A stretch of 64,000 nt of DNA from Marinobacter sp. SS13-12 (lineage in GTDB: Bacteria > Pseudomonadota > Gammaproteobacteria > Pseudomonadales > Oleiphilaceae), in contig NZ_JASSUA010000003.1 of NCBI RefSeq assembly GCF_030227115.1, positions 186,001 to 250,000 of the forward strand. The letters are read 5' to 3'. Of the stretch, positions 8,154-17,161 are shown piece by piece. Under the pieces are notes generated by a model. It was given only the letters and a program-made list of their open reading frames with translations, did no database searches and was not told the origin of the DNA. Both the position numbers and the translations under genes were made by a program. How positions within the stretch are numbered: the stretch's first letter is position 1; every line of letters begins with the position of its first letter.

Positions 8154-10710
8154 ATCCACCGCCAGGCCTCTGTGGATGCTGAGATTCGCGGTCACCGATC
8201 TGCGATCACGCATCTCGGCGCTCAAAGTTTTTCTCGCCTGCCTCATCCTTGGCGTCACCCTGGTGGCGGCAACAGCCAGCCTGTATCGGGTTATCGAGCA
8301 GAGCCTGTTGGCAGACACCCGTGCACTGCTTGGTGGGGACGTCGAGCTTGATGCCAGTGAACCTTTACCGGATGACGTGCTCGAGTGGATTGGTGGTACC
8401 GGGAGCATCTCGCTGGTTCGGGAGTTCGACACCATTGTCAGTGGCAGCGATGGGGAAGGTTTCTTCAGAGCCGAGATACTGATTCCGGACGCAGCCTACC
8501 CACTCTACGGCGAGCTGCAACTGACGCCGGACCAACCACGTGAGTCACTTAATGCACAGAAGGGAGGTCTCTGGGGCGCCATCATTGACCCCATGCTGGC
8601 TGAGCGCCTGGGCCAGTCCATTGGCGACCAGATTGAGATCGGCGCCGCGACCTTTCGCATCAGCGGTCTTATTCAGGCACAGCCGGATCGCCGCCTGAAT
8701 GCGAACTGGCGCGGACTGCCGATCATGATTTCCGAGCAGGCGCTGGAGGCAACGGAACTGATCCGGCCGGGCAGCCGGGTCGACTACGAATACCGGGTGA
8801 AAACCGACCGGGATCTGAACGTCTGGCTGGATGAATTCGAACAGGGTTTCCCGGAAACAAACTGGGACACCACTACCTTTGCCGAGCGCAGCGAACGCCT
8901 GTCTGAGCGGCTTGACCAGATTGCCACGGCGCTCATACTGATCGCTTTCACCACGCTGTTTATTGGCGGCCTGGGTGTTGCCAACAGCATTCATGCCTAT
9001 CTGGACGAAAAGCTGGGCACCATTGCCACGCTGCAGACACTGGGCCTGCGCCGCAAACCGTTGGTGGGCATCTACCTGTTACAGATTGGCATACTGGGCA
9101 GCCTGGCGGGTCTCATCGGCGGCGGCATCGGGCTTGGATTCTCCGCGGTGGCCATCAGTCTGGCCGGCGATGCCTATGCGCTGTCCGGGCCCAGCGGCGC
9201 AGGGGACTGGGTCTCCCTGTGGTTTGTGCCCCTGCTCCTGAGTTGGCTGTTTGCGGTGCTGACCGCCTATGTCTTCGCGCTACCGGCGTTGGCCAGAGCA
9301 CTTGCTGCCTCACCAGCCGGCCTGTTCAGAGGCCAGGTTGAGGCTGCCAGAAATGAGCCTCGCAGCTGGCGGGTAGCCAGCTATCTGTTATTGGCGGTCT
9401 ACATCTCCGCCACTCTGTTCTGGTTGCCGTCGCCGCAACTCGGATTCCTGTTCCTGCTGGCGGTCATCGCGCTCTGGGGTTTGCTGGAAGGCATTATCAA
9501 GGGCCTGCGGCGTGGCACCAAAGCGCTGGAGGATAGCGGCTTGGCCGACCGTAACTTTGCCCGGCGCCTGGCACTGGCCAACCTCCACAGGCCGGACTCG
9601 CCATTGCGGGCAACACTGCTGTCGCTGGGCACAGCATTGACCCTTGTGGTGGCTTGCACCCTGATCGTAGCCACTCTCCTGCGAGCCCTGGAAACCACCA
9701 TACCGGCGGACTCACCCGCGCTGATTCTGTATGAGGTATTCCCGGATCAGATGGATTCGCTCAAGTCCGGTCTTGAATCTCTCGATCCCTCCGCCAGGGC
9801 AGATCTCCTGCCACTGGTTCGCGCCCGCCTGGCAACAATCAACAAGGAGCCGATTGCAGACTTTCTTGCAGACGACTCGCAAGCCAGGCGGGAGGCCATG
9901 GGTGATGAATACAAGCTCACGTATCTGTCGGGCAATCCGGAAGGCCTCGAGCTGGTAGAGGGCAAATGGTGGGCGCAACCTGCGCCAGCGGGCGAGCCAG
10001 CTTTCATGGCCATGGAGGACCGGGAGGCCTACCAACTGGGTTTGACTGTCGGCGACCAGATAGAGTTTACCGCCCAGGATCAGCCAATTGCCGTCGAAAT
10101 CCGGGCCATCTACCGGCAGAAAGGCCTGCAGACCCGGTTCTGGTTCGAAGGCATTCTGCAGGAAGGCGCGCTGGACGAATTGATCAGCCTATACGTAGGC
10201 GCTGTCTACCAGAGTGACCCGGCCGCAAAGGAATCTCAGCAATGGCTGGCGAGAAACCTCCCCAACGTGATCACGTTGCGCACCGCCGATTGGCTGGAGA
10301 CCGCCGGTGAACTGCTCAACAAGGCGGCTGCCGGCCTTGCAGCGGTTGCCGCCGTCAGCCTTATGGCAAGCCTGCTTGTACTGTCGAGCGTGGTGAGTGT
10401 CAGCCGCCGGCGCCAGATGTATGAGGCCAACCTGCTGCACTGCCTCGGCGCCAGGCACCAGGCCATACGGCTGTCCATGCTGCTTGAAACCGGATTGCTG
10501 ACCCTACTCGCAACTGTCTTCGCGACTGCACTCGGGTCGCTAATCGCACTTCCAGTAGCGGCCATCGCGCTGAAATTGCCAGCAGGTGATCTGTGGTGGC
10601 TGGGCGCGCTGGTCGCGGGCACCGTCAGTTCACTGGCCCTGCTGGGTGGCCTGGTACCAACACTGAAGGCAATGCGGCTTGATCCGGCGGTTTTACTGCG
10701 GGATGGTTGA
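8143..10710 (+). CDS. FtsX-like ABC permease (YbbP type)
   Basis: An 855-aa membrane protein starting inside the ATPase gene (ATG at 8143). Transmembrane segments sit near the N-terminus (VFLACLILGVTLVAATASLY), in two clusters in the middle, and in a final group at the C-terminus, with large periplasmic domains between them. This is the duplicated 10-helix FtsX layout of E. coli YbbP (about 800 aa). The YbbAP pair is thought to export or extract hydrophobic molecules; the substrate is not known. A thioesterase/lysophospholipase gene, the usual YbbAP neighbour, is absent here. The 3' end overlaps the convergent GGDEF-EAL gene by 18 bp. Confidence 0.88.
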   Translation: MKSESTARPLWMLRFAVTDLRSRISALKVFLACLILGVTLVAATASLYRVIEQSLLADTRALLGGDVELDASEPLPDDVLEWIGGTGSISLVREFDTIVSGSDGEGFFRAEILIPDAAYPLYGELQLTPDQPRESLNAQKGGLWGAIIDPMLAERLGQSIGDQIEIGAATFRISGLIQAQPDRRLNANWRGLPIMISEQALEATELIRPGSRVDYEYRVKTDRDLNVWLDEFEQGFPETNWDTTTFAERSERLSERLDQIATALILIAFTTLFIGGLGVANSIHAYLDEKLGTIATLQTLGLRRKPLVGIYLLQIGILGSLAGLIGGGIGLGFSAVAISLAGDAYALSGPSGAGDWVSLWFVPLLLSWLFAVLTAYVFALPALARALAASPAGLFRGQVEAARNEPRSWRVASYLLLAVYISATLFWLPSPQLGFLFLLAVIALWGLLEGIIKGLRRGTKALEDSGLADRNFARRLALANLHRPDSPLRATLLSLGTALTLVVACTLIVATLLRALETTIPADSPALILYEVFPDQMDSLKSGLESLDPSARADLLPLVRARLATINKEPIADFLADDSQARREAMGDEYKLTYLSGNPEGLELVEGKWWAQPAPAGEPAFMAMEDREAYQLGLTVGDQIEFTAQDQPIAVEIRAIYRQKGLQTRFWFEGILQEGALDELISLYVGAVYQSDPAAKESQQWLARNLPNVITLRTADWLETAGELLNKAAAGLAAVAAVSLMASLLVLSSVVSVSRRRQMYEANLLHCLGARHQAIRLSMLLETGLLTLLATVFATALGSLIALPVAAIALKLPAGDLWWLGALVAGTVSSLALLGGLVPTLKAMRLDPAVLLRDG

Positions 10711-12816
10711 GGAGGTTTGCCTGCCGTTGTGTAACAGTGCGCTGAACGTCTCCATCGGCAGGGGCGTGGAAAAATAATGCCCCTGAGCAAAGTCGCAACC
10801 GGCCTCTTTCAACCAGTCCTTCTGTTCTGCCGTTTCCACACCTTTCGCAATGACCTGGATTCCCAGCTTATGGGCCATCGCGATAATGGATTCGGCGATG
10901 GTCTGGCCCCCCGAGTCGGGGCTATCGTTCTGCACGAAGGAAGGGTCCAGCTTCAGATAATTCACATTAAACCGCTTCAGATAGGCCAGCGAGGAATGGC
11001 CGGTACCAAAGTCATCCAGGGCCAGCTGGACACCGGCTTCCTGGAGCTTGGAAAAACGCTCTCCAAGACTCTGCATGCTCTGCAGGAATACACTTTCCGG
11101 CATCTCGAGTATTACGTTGGCCCCGGACCGGGCAAGGGCGTCCAGGTCGGCCTCCAGGTATTCGTCCTGGGTGCTGCGTGTGAATTGCATGGGAGACGTA
11201 TTGATGCCTATCTGGAACGGTAGCCCCGCCAGAGATGTCAAGCGATCAGTACTGGCGGCTGCTTCTTCGAATACCCAGTGCTCCAGGGCACCCATCAGAC
11301 CAGTTTCTTCTGCCAGCCCGAGAAACTTCCCCGGTGCCAGCAGGCCGCGCTCGGGATGCTGCCATCGCAGCAGTGCCTCAGCCTTTACAATACGCTCGCT
11401 GGACAGCTCCACAATCGGCTGATAATACAGCTCCAGTTGCTGCTTTTCCGGTGCCTGGCGAAGTTCGGCAACCAGCTGGTGGCGGGCGTCGCGGGCGTGC
11501 CCCATGATCTGGTTATAGAAACAGACCTGATTGCGGCCGGACTGTTTGGCCAGATACATGGCCTGGTCAGCATTGCTCAACAATTGCTGGGCGGAGTGGC
11601 CGTCCTCCGGGAACAGGGTGATGCCAATGCTGCCGGACACTTTCACCTCATCATCACCGAGACGAAACGGCCGGTCCAGTTCCGCCAGAATATTCCTGGC
11701 GATGTCTTTGATAAAGGCCAGGTTGCCGGTATCCAGCAACAGAATCGTGAACTCATCACCACCCATTCTGGCCACCGTATCCGACTGCCGCACGCAAGCA
11801 ACGATTCGCTTGGCCGCATCCTTCAGCAGTTCGTCACCGGCATCATGTCCCAGCCGGTCGTTGATGGCCTTGAAGTTGTCCAGATCGATAAAAAGCAGGG
11901 CAAAAGGTTCGCCGGTGCGGTCGGAATGGGCGGCGTGCTGATCCAGACGGTCGCGGAAAAGGCGACGGTTGGGCACATTGGTCAGCAAATCGTAATTGGC
12001 ATGACGCCAGATTTTCGCTTCCGATTGCTTACGCAGGGTAATGTCATGTCCAATGCCGGATACCGCTTCCACCTGCCCCTTGTCATCAATCACCGGCGCA
12101 TAGACATACTCGAAGAACCGTTTGTTGCCGCGGGCTGACTGGATCTCAACCTCGCCGCGGCTCTCTTGCTTTTGATGAACTACCTTTTCCAGCTGGCTCT
12201 TGCCATTGTAGTGTGCAGGGAGCGGCATTTCCCAGAAGCATTTGCCACGGATCTGATCGGCGGGCAGATCACACAATTCCGCCATGGCCCTGTTGGCATA
12301 TATGAAAGTGCCTTCCAGGTTCAGGATATAGCAGGGGTCCGGGAGTGATGACAGCATGGTCTCAAACAGACGGCCCTGCTTCTGCTTTTCGAGAGCGTAG
12401 CGCTGGACGGATTGCGCCAGGGCCTTGTCAATTTTTCGGTTGAACCGGTTCAGATCCTCAATATCACTCGGCTCAACGGTGCCAAGGGAATTCAGCCATA
12501 GCTGGGCTACCGTCAGTCGCAGGGCACTGAATTCATTGGTCACATGGACGATATCGGCACCCAGATTGTGCCGCTCCATACCGTGAATCCGGGCCGAAGC
12601 GATACAGTCCGGGTGATCAGGGTTGAAAAGGGATGATCGCTCATGGCCGGTCGCCGGTCGTTCCAACTCTACTACTATGCCCAGCAGTATCTGTTCGACG
12701 TGGTCTCTGAGCTCTTCCCGTGACAGGTCGGGGTTGGGCAGGATCGCTTTTGCATCGTAATCCCAGACCTGCAAGATCTCTTCCATATGAGTTCGGATGA
12801 ATTCGGTGAGCTTCAT
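10693..12816 (-). CDS. PAS-GGDEF-EAL c-di-GMP protein with RsbRD-like N-terminus
   Basis: The 707-aa protein has, in order, an N-terminal alpha-helical region resembling the RsbRD_N globin-like fold (FIRTHMEEILQVWDYDA), a PAS domain (SLPDPCYILNLEG), a GGDEF domain with intact MGGDEF, and an EAL domain with EALLR, DDFGTG and LKLDPSF. The EGVET motif reads AKGVET, replacing a usually conserved acidic residue. It could make c-di-GMP, and could degrade it if that substitution is tolerated. ATG at 12816 is used because GGAG precedes it. No membrane segment is present, so it is cytosolic. Confidence 0.9.
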   Translation of the reverse strand: MKLTEFIRTHMEEILQVWDYDAKAILPNPDLSREELRDHVEQILLGIVVELERPATGHERSSLFNPDHPDCIASARIHGMERHNLGADIVHVTNEFSALRLTVAQLWLNSLGTVEPSDIEDLNRFNRKIDKALAQSVQRYALEKQKQGRLFETMLSSLPDPCYILNLEGTFIYANRAMAELCDLPADQIRGKCFWEMPLPAHYNGKSQLEKVVHQKQESRGEVEIQSARGNKRFFEYVYAPVIDDKGQVEAVSGIGHDITLRKQSEAKIWRHANYDLLTNVPNRRLFRDRLDQHAAHSDRTGEPFALLFIDLDNFKAINDRLGHDAGDELLKDAAKRIVACVRQSDTVARMGGDEFTILLLDTGNLAFIKDIARNILAELDRPFRLGDDEVKVSGSIGITLFPEDGHSAQQLLSNADQAMYLAKQSGRNQVCFYNQIMGHARDARHQLVAELRQAPEKQQLELYYQPIVELSSERIVKAEALLRWQHPERGLLAPGKFLGLAEETGLMGALEHWVFEEAAASTDRLTSLAGLPFQIGINTSPMQFTRSTQDEYLEADLDALARSGANVILEMPESVFLQSMQSLGERFSKLQEAGVQLALDDFGTGHSSLAYLKRFNVNYLKLDPSFVQNDSPDSGGQTIAESIIAMAHKLGIQVIAKGVETAEQKDWLKEAGCDFAQGHYFSTPLPMETFSALLHNGRQTSSTIPQ

Positions 12817-12931
12817 AGCCGGGTACTCCTGTATAGCAAAAGCCTTACTACTGATATTACTTAAGTAGGTTTTTGCGGACTTGTACACCCTCAGCCTCTG
12901 AAAAACAGGGAGCCTCGGCTAGCATTTATTA

Positions 12932-12960
12932 GAAAAACGGCCTTCGCGGTGGGCGAAAGG
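12932..12960 (-). terminator. Rho-independent terminator
   Basis: On the minus strand the stem CCTTTCGC/GCGAAGG is followed by CCGTTTTTCT. It lies about 10 bp after the stop of the Tat-signal gene and fits the end of the GMC oxidoreductase operon. Confidence 0.65.
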
Positions 12961-12969
12961 TCTGTTTCC

Positions 12970-13356
12970 TCATAAACGGACCTGGTTTTTTCCTCTACGC
13001 AGATACGCCAGGGCGTAAAGCTCGAGCTCGCTCTGTGTGTAGTAAAAGCCTTTATAGATAATGAGCGGCTCATGACCGGCCAGAGCAATCACCTTGCTAT
13101 GATTTATTCCGTGGTGTATTGAGATGACGCCTTTGTGCGCCAACTCTGAGTGGAGTGCGTCCGCAGACCTGCCTGCTGAGTAATCGCGGAAAAGTGGATC
13201 TGCGAGCTCCGCAAGTTGTTTACTGAGTGGTGTTGTGGGCGCGGCTATGCTGCCGCTCTCAGGGGTGCTCCCGTTGAGTAGAAACCGCGTGCAACTACTG
13301 AGGCCGAGCCATGTCGCTGCAGCGCCGAGACCGGTGAGTAAGGTGCGCCTATCCAT
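12970..13356 (-). CDS. Tat-signal small protein paired with GMC oxidoreductase
   Basis: The 128-aa product begins MDRRTLLTGLGAAATWLGLS, a twin-arginine signal followed by SC (a possible lipobox). The mature part is soluble, with LADPLFRDYSAGRSADALHSE and a C-terminal YTQSELELYALAYLRRG. ATG at 13356 is chosen because GGAGG stands 8 nt upstream; an ATG two codons earlier sits too close to that site. The gene overlaps the end of the GMC oxidoreductase gene, so the two are coupled. By analogy with small subunits of membrane FAD sugar dehydrogenases, it may carry the flavoprotein through the Tat channel. I do not recognise the family itself. Confidence 0.65.
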   Translation of the reverse strand: MDRRTLLTGLGAAATWLGLSSCTRFLLNGSTPESGSIAAPTTPLSKQLAELADPLFRDYSAGRSADALHSELAHKGVISIHHGINHSKVIALAGHEPLIIYKGFYYTQSELELYALAYLRRGKNQVRL

Positions 13357-14701
13357 GAGCATTACCTCCTGAAGTGCTGGCAAGGTGGGCGCCCAGGCGC
13401 AACGCCATGGCCACAATGGTGTAGGTTGGGTTAGAGGCACCACCGGCTGGGAAGACCGACGATCCGGCCACATAGAGGTTATCGGTCGTGTGCACGCGGC
13501 AGTTGCTGTCGACCACGGAATCGGCCGCCGACAGCCCCATTCGTGTTGTGCCCATCAGGTGTCCGCCATCGTGCAGCTTGAATTCGGGTTGCAGGACAGA
13601 GGGGCGTCCCAACCCCGAGCGCAACAGTGCCTTGCCGAACAGGTGCCAGCTCTCTCGCGCCAGATCATGGTAGCGGTAGTGGAAATCAATCCGCGGCAAG
13701 AGCGCTCCAAGGTAATTGCGCTGGTCGCTGTCGCGTACGGAATTCCTGACATCCGGAGCAATCTCGGCCCGAATGGTGACCGGGGAATGAAGCATCTCGC
13801 GCCGTTTGCCCAGTAACACGGTAGGGGTCATCTGCCGCTGATTGAAATCAGCGCTAAAAGACAGCACCCCTTTCTCGACGCAATAGCTGTCTGACAACTG
13901 GAGTGCGTGTACCAGGTACGGATCTTCTTCGGCGCCCACCGGGAGCCGGTCCCGGTCCAGATACATCTCCGCCACCGCGTATAGGTGTGGATGCTCCATC
14001 AGCCCCCGCCCGACGGGCATCGGGTCAACAATATCAGAGAGCTGCAGCATCCGCGGGTTGCCCACCCCTCCACAGGCAAGCACAAAGGTGTCAGCCGACA
14101 CGAACGTGGGTGAGAGCCGGGGTGCCAGTGAGTCTCGAAGTTCCAGAGCGGTGACGGTGCGCTCCTGCGTTAGCAGGCGGAACCCTGTGGTGCCAAGTAT
14201 CAGGTCAACGCGGGGATGGTGCAGGAAAAAGGAATGGTACTTTTTATTGAACCGGACCGGCGGACTCACGTAGAAGGGCTTGTAAACCAGCTCTGATGTT
14301 CCTTCAATGGCCACCGTTGGTCGGCGATAGGCGTCGTCTGGCAGCTCGAGAATGCGGGCGGCAGCTGGATACCAACGGTTTATTTCCTGGTAGGGGATAG
14401 GCCACGTTTGAGCCGTGAAGGCTCTCTTCTCCAGCACGGCACAGTACCCGCCCCAGATGGTCGAACTACCGCCAAAGCAACGTTGTGTGTGCATAGGGAA
14501 GTAATCATCTGGCAAATCGCCATGTAACTGGACGCCGGCCAGGGTCTGGATGGTTGGGTGTGGCTCCAGCACTCCGCTCTCGATGACGGCAACGTCAAGA
14601 GAAGAATCCTTGGACAACTCGAGTGCCGTGGTGATGCCTGCGGGACCGCTACCGAGGATAATAACGTCGTAATGACGGCGCCCGGGTTGATTGAGAATCA
14701 T
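13349..14701 (-). CDS. GMC-family FAD oxidoreductase
   Basis: A 450-aa flavoprotein with an N-terminal dinucleotide-binding loop (YDVIILGSGPAGITTAL), an ERTVTALELRD interior and a GMC C-terminal domain (HLMGTTRMG, then NLYVAGSSVFPAGGASNPTYT). These enzymes oxidise sugars or alcohols; the GASNPT ending resembles the fructose/pyranose dehydrogenase group rather than choline dehydrogenase. The polypeptide has no export signal of its own, whereas the overlapping downstream gene encodes a twin-arginine signal. Substrate and electron acceptor are not evident. Confidence 0.83.
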   Translation of the reverse strand: MILNQPGRRHYDVIILGSGPAGITTALELSKDSSLDVAVIESGVLEPHPTIQTLAGVQLHGDLPDDYFPMHTQRCFGGSSTIWGGYCAVLEKRAFTAQTWPIPYQEINRWYPAAARILELPDDAYRRPTVAIEGTSELVYKPFYVSPPVRFNKKYHSFFLHHPRVDLILGTTGFRLLTQERTVTALELRDSLAPRLSPTFVSADTFVLACGGVGNPRMLQLSDIVDPMPVGRGLMEHPHLYAVAEMYLDRDRLPVGAEEDPYLVHALQLSDSYCVEKGVLSFSADFNQRQMTPTVLLGKRREMLHSPVTIRAEIAPDVRNSVRDSDQRNYLGALLPRIDFHYRYHDLARESWHLFGKALLRSGLGRPSVLQPEFKLHDGGHLMGTTRMGLSAADSVVDSNCRVHTTDNLYVAGSSVFPAGGASNPTYTIVAMALRLGAHLASTSGGNAHG

Positions 14702-14888
14702 AGATTCAGCCTTCCCTGACCACGGATTCCACTTTCACGGGTCTCCACAACTACAGAATAGACCAGTGTTGAAGGTGCTGTGTCCGAATTCAGTATCTGA
14801 GCTATCATCATAGGCACTGAACACTGCGTTCCTGCGGGCATACTCTTGCAGCAACACGAACGTTTCTGGATGGCGAAAGGACAGTTGA

Positions 14889-15821
14889 ATGAGTGACCGG
14901 GAAGCCAACCAGGATGACTCCTCCAAAAAGAAGGCAAAGGAAGCCGCGAACGAGCAAGAGTCCCGCGCCAAAGCCGAGGATCGCGAATCCCGCGAACAGA
15001 CACCGACCTCCAGCGAAAAGTCACTGACTCCGAAAGAGCGTGACACCGTTGCCGAACATGGCGGCCTGACTTCACTGACTCTTTACTCCATCATCCATCG
15101 TGAGGGCGAAGAGGAGCTACAACGCCCGATAATCTCGCTCTGGTGGTCCGGTGTGGCAGCGGGTATCGGAATATCGACCTCGGTCCTCGTCGAGGGAATT
15201 ATCCGCGCCAATCTGGGCTCAACTCACCCCTATCTCACGTTGATTGAAAGCCTCGGTTACTCGGTCGGGTTTGTCCTCGTGATCCTGTGCCGGCTGCAAC
15301 TGTTCACCGAGAATACCATTACTGTTGTGCTGCCGGTTCTCGCCCAGCCTACGCGCAACCGGTTCTATCGCACCGGGCGCCTTTGGGGCATTGTGCTTGC
15401 GGCAAATTTGTTTGGCACGTTTGTTACCGCTGCTATCGGCGTCCACGGGGGTATCCTTACCGTCGAGACCCTCACGGCGATCCTGGACATATCGCGCCAC
15501 CTGGCAACGCTGACCCCGGCCGAGACACTTTTGCGCGGTGTTCCATCGGGCTTTTTCATAGCCGCTTTGGTGTGGATGCTGCCTTCTGCAAAGAGGTCGG
15601 AAGTGCTGGTAATCGTCCTGTTTACCTGGCTGATTGCGGCGGGTGGCTTTACCCACGTGATTGCCGGGTCAAACGAAATTTTCACGTTGGTGCTCAATGG
15701 GGAAATGAATTTCTTTACCGCCTTGATCTACCATATTTCCCCGGTACTCATCGGCAACATTATCGGTGGTACCGGTTTGTTCGCGATGCTGGCCTATGGC
15801 CAGGTTCATGAAGAAATGTGA
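14889..15821 (+). CDS. Formate/nitrite transporter (FNT) family channel, YfdC-like
   Basis: A 310-aa protein with a long charged N-terminal extension (about residues 1-85, rich in K, E and S) followed by six hydrophobic segments, matching FocA/NirC-type channels and close in length to E. coli YfdC. The transmembrane part starts near LWWSGVAAGIGIS and ends at GNIIGGTGLFAMLAYGQVH. FNT channels pass small monovalent anions; the YfdC branch has no firm substrate. AAAGGA lies before the ATG. It is transcribed divergently from the GMC gene. Confidence 0.85.
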   Translation: MSDREANQDDSSKKKAKEAANEQESRAKAEDRESREQTPTSSEKSLTPKERDTVAEHGGLTSLTLYSIIHREGEEELQRPIISLWWSGVAAGIGISTSVLVEGIIRANLGSTHPYLTLIESLGYSVGFVLVILCRLQLFTENTITVVLPVLAQPTRNRFYRTGRLWGIVLAANLFGTFVTAAIGVHGGILTVETLTAILDISRHLATLTPAETLLRGVPSGFFIAALVWMLPSAKRSEVLVIVLFTWLIAAGGFTHVIAGSNEIFTLVLNGEMNFFTALIYHISPVLIGNIIGGTGLFAMLAYGQVHEEM

Positions 15822-15845
15822 TATGGCACCCTGGCTCTGCACGAG

Positions 15846-16058
15846 TCAGAAAGGAGGCGTCTGGTAACTCTGGCCCCGGACGTATTCACCCCGAAGTGAT
15901 GAGAATTCAGGCATAGGCTGAGGGCTTACATTGCTTTCCGGGGTGGTTATCTCGATAGTATTCACCAGGATTTGAGCGCCGGCCAGAAGAAACCCGGCAA
16001 ATCCGAGAATAACCAGCAGGGCAAGGGTGTATGGTGAACGGGGGAATGAGAAATTCAT
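15846..16058 (-). CDS. Small membrane protein, unknown
   Basis: A 70-aa product with a single transmembrane segment (about residues 10-32, TLALLVILGFAGFLLAGAQI) and a proline/serine-rich periplasmic-type tail (TTPESNVSPQPMPEF). The start at 16058 (MNFSFPRSPY) is the first Met before the helix; the ribosome site is weak. It sits downstream of the second copy of the repeated element, just as the 24-aa membrane peptide follows the first copy, though here a terminator lies between them. No family recognised. Confidence 0.55.
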   Translation of the reverse strand: MNFSFPRSPYTLALLVILGFAGFLLAGAQILVNTIEITTPESNVSPQPMPEFSSLRGEYVRGQSYQTPPF

Positions 16059-16168
16059 TACACATACCAGGCACTGAATGTGTCCCGGTTTATGATGAGA
16101 AAAACGGCCTGCGCTGGGAGCGAGGCCGGTGCAAAAGGGCACTGCGGGTCCATAGCCATATTGCCAAA

Positions 16169-16186
16169 GAGGCCGTTAGGGGCCTC
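16169..16186 (-). terminator. Hairpin terminator after repeat copy 2
   Basis: A perfect stem GAGGCC/GGCCTC with a 6-nt loop is followed on the minus strand by TTTGGCAA. It stands 16 bp downstream of repeat copy 2 and has the same CCTCTTTGGCAA tail as the hairpin at 481-497. Element plus terminator could form a small RNA of about 130-140 nt. Confidence 0.55.
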
Positions 16187-16201
16187 ATTCCTGAGTTAAG
16201 A

Positions 16202-16311
16202 TTGCGCCTCATCCCTGCGGCGCATGATGTGACGTCCTGTCCCGGCTGATCCATCGCCTCATCTGTATCCATCATATGCCCTTGGCTTTGGCCGGTCTGT
16301 TCGCTAGCGCA
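16202..16311 (-). repeat. Copy 2 of the dispersed ~110-bp element
   Basis: The partner of 611-721; it lies in a 324-bp stretch (16059-16382) that has no gene. On the minus strand it carries the same AGCGAACAGACC and CATCATGCGC blocks and the stem TGCGCC/GGCGCA. One frame is open across it (CASEQT... to SCAAGMRRN) and is shared with copy 1, but many differences fall at first and second codon positions, which argues against a conserved peptide. Nothing else recognisable is present in the gap apart from the hairpin at 16169-16186. Confidence 0.7.
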
Positions 16312-16382
16312 CCAAGTGTAAAAATATGTAAGTGAGCGGTGGCGACTAGCAGCCTTGTGGACCCCGAATGGGAGACCGGCGT

Positions 16383-16838
16383 TCAAAGCCAGCGGCGAAC
16401 CCGTTGCTCATAGGCCCGGAATTCATCACCGAACAATGCCCGCAGGGCCCGCTCCTCAGGGGCAATCTGGAAGTGATTCATATACAGCACAAAAAACACC
16501 ACTCCCAGTAACCCCCAGCCAGACCCCAAAAACACAGCCCAGGCCAACAACCAGAACGCAAATCCCACATACATCGGGTTGCGGGAATACCGGTAAATAC
16601 CGGAGCTGACCAAAGCTGAACTGGCCTCGGGCGTGCGAGGGTCTACCGTGGTTTTGGCGCGCCGGAAGGCAACCACGCCAGCCACGGGGAACAGTGTGCC
16701 AACAACAAACAGCACACCAGCGGCAACCCTGCGGAAGGTGTCTTCCAGCGGTACAGGTAAAGTCGCGGTAGAAATGCACCACATGGCGGCACCGACAATA
16801 AGCACCAGGAGCAGGGGAGGGATGCGTTTTTCAAGCAT
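16383..16838 (-). CDS. Isoprenylcysteine/PEMT-like methyltransferase family membrane protein
   Basis: A 151-aa protein with about four hydrophobic segments and the ICMT/PEMT signature: SSGIYRYSRNPMYVGFAF near residue 80, then EERALRALFGDEFRAYEQRV and the terminal RRWL. Proteins of this type use S-adenosylmethionine at the membrane, but bacterial members rarely have a known substrate. It is a full-length short family member. It lies between a gene-free region and the small lipoprotein gene, with no clear operon partner. Confidence 0.8.
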   Translation of the reverse strand: MLEKRIPPLLLVLIVGAAMWCISTATLPVPLEDTFRRVAAGVLFVVGTLFPVAGVVAFRRAKTTVDPRTPEASSALVSSGIYRYSRNPMYVGFAFWLLAWAVFLGSGWGLLGVVFFVLYMNHFQIAPEERALRALFGDEFRAYEQRVRRWL

Positions 16839-16879
16839 GGAACGATAGGCCTATGAATTGGATTGGTAACGGATCAGAT

Positions 16880-17161
16880 TCACCTCTGTTGCCACCAGCT
16901 CTTCCCGGGGCAGTTCACACTCTTTATCGTTTTTTCCTTCCGCCAGATTGTCTCGCCCTGATGCAGGTTTTCTCTCCAGTCTTCCGTCACCTCAATACAA
17001 AAGCCGGGCAAATCGGGGAGCTGCTTGATGTAGGTTCTTGGATAACCCTCGGGCTTTTCACCAACGATGGCAGAATCCGGATTATTCAGATTGACGGCAG
17101 GTTGCTGCGATACGCAACCGGCAAGACCTAAGCCGAAAAGTACGATGAGAATGCGCTTCAT
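16880..17161 (-). CDS. Small lipoprotein, unknown
   Basis: A 93-aa product with a signal peptide and lipobox (MKRILIVLFGLGLAGC, Cys16). The mature part is short and polar (VSQQPAVNLNNPDSA, later EKTIKSVNC) with further cysteines near residues 54 and 84 that might form a disulfide. Its ATG overlaps the stop of the collapsed oxidoreductase frame at 17158 (ATGA), so it may be translated from that message. No family recognised. Confidence 0.65.
   Translation of the reverse strand: MKRILIVLFGLGLAGCVSQQPAVNLNNPDSAIVGEKPEGYPRTYIKQLPDLPGFCIEVTEDWRENLHQGETIWRKEKTIKSVNCPGKSWWQQR

Noticed and set aside
14698..15075. Minus-strand frames overlapping the start of the FNT gene
   Set aside because: They oppose a well-supported channel gene and lack features of their own.
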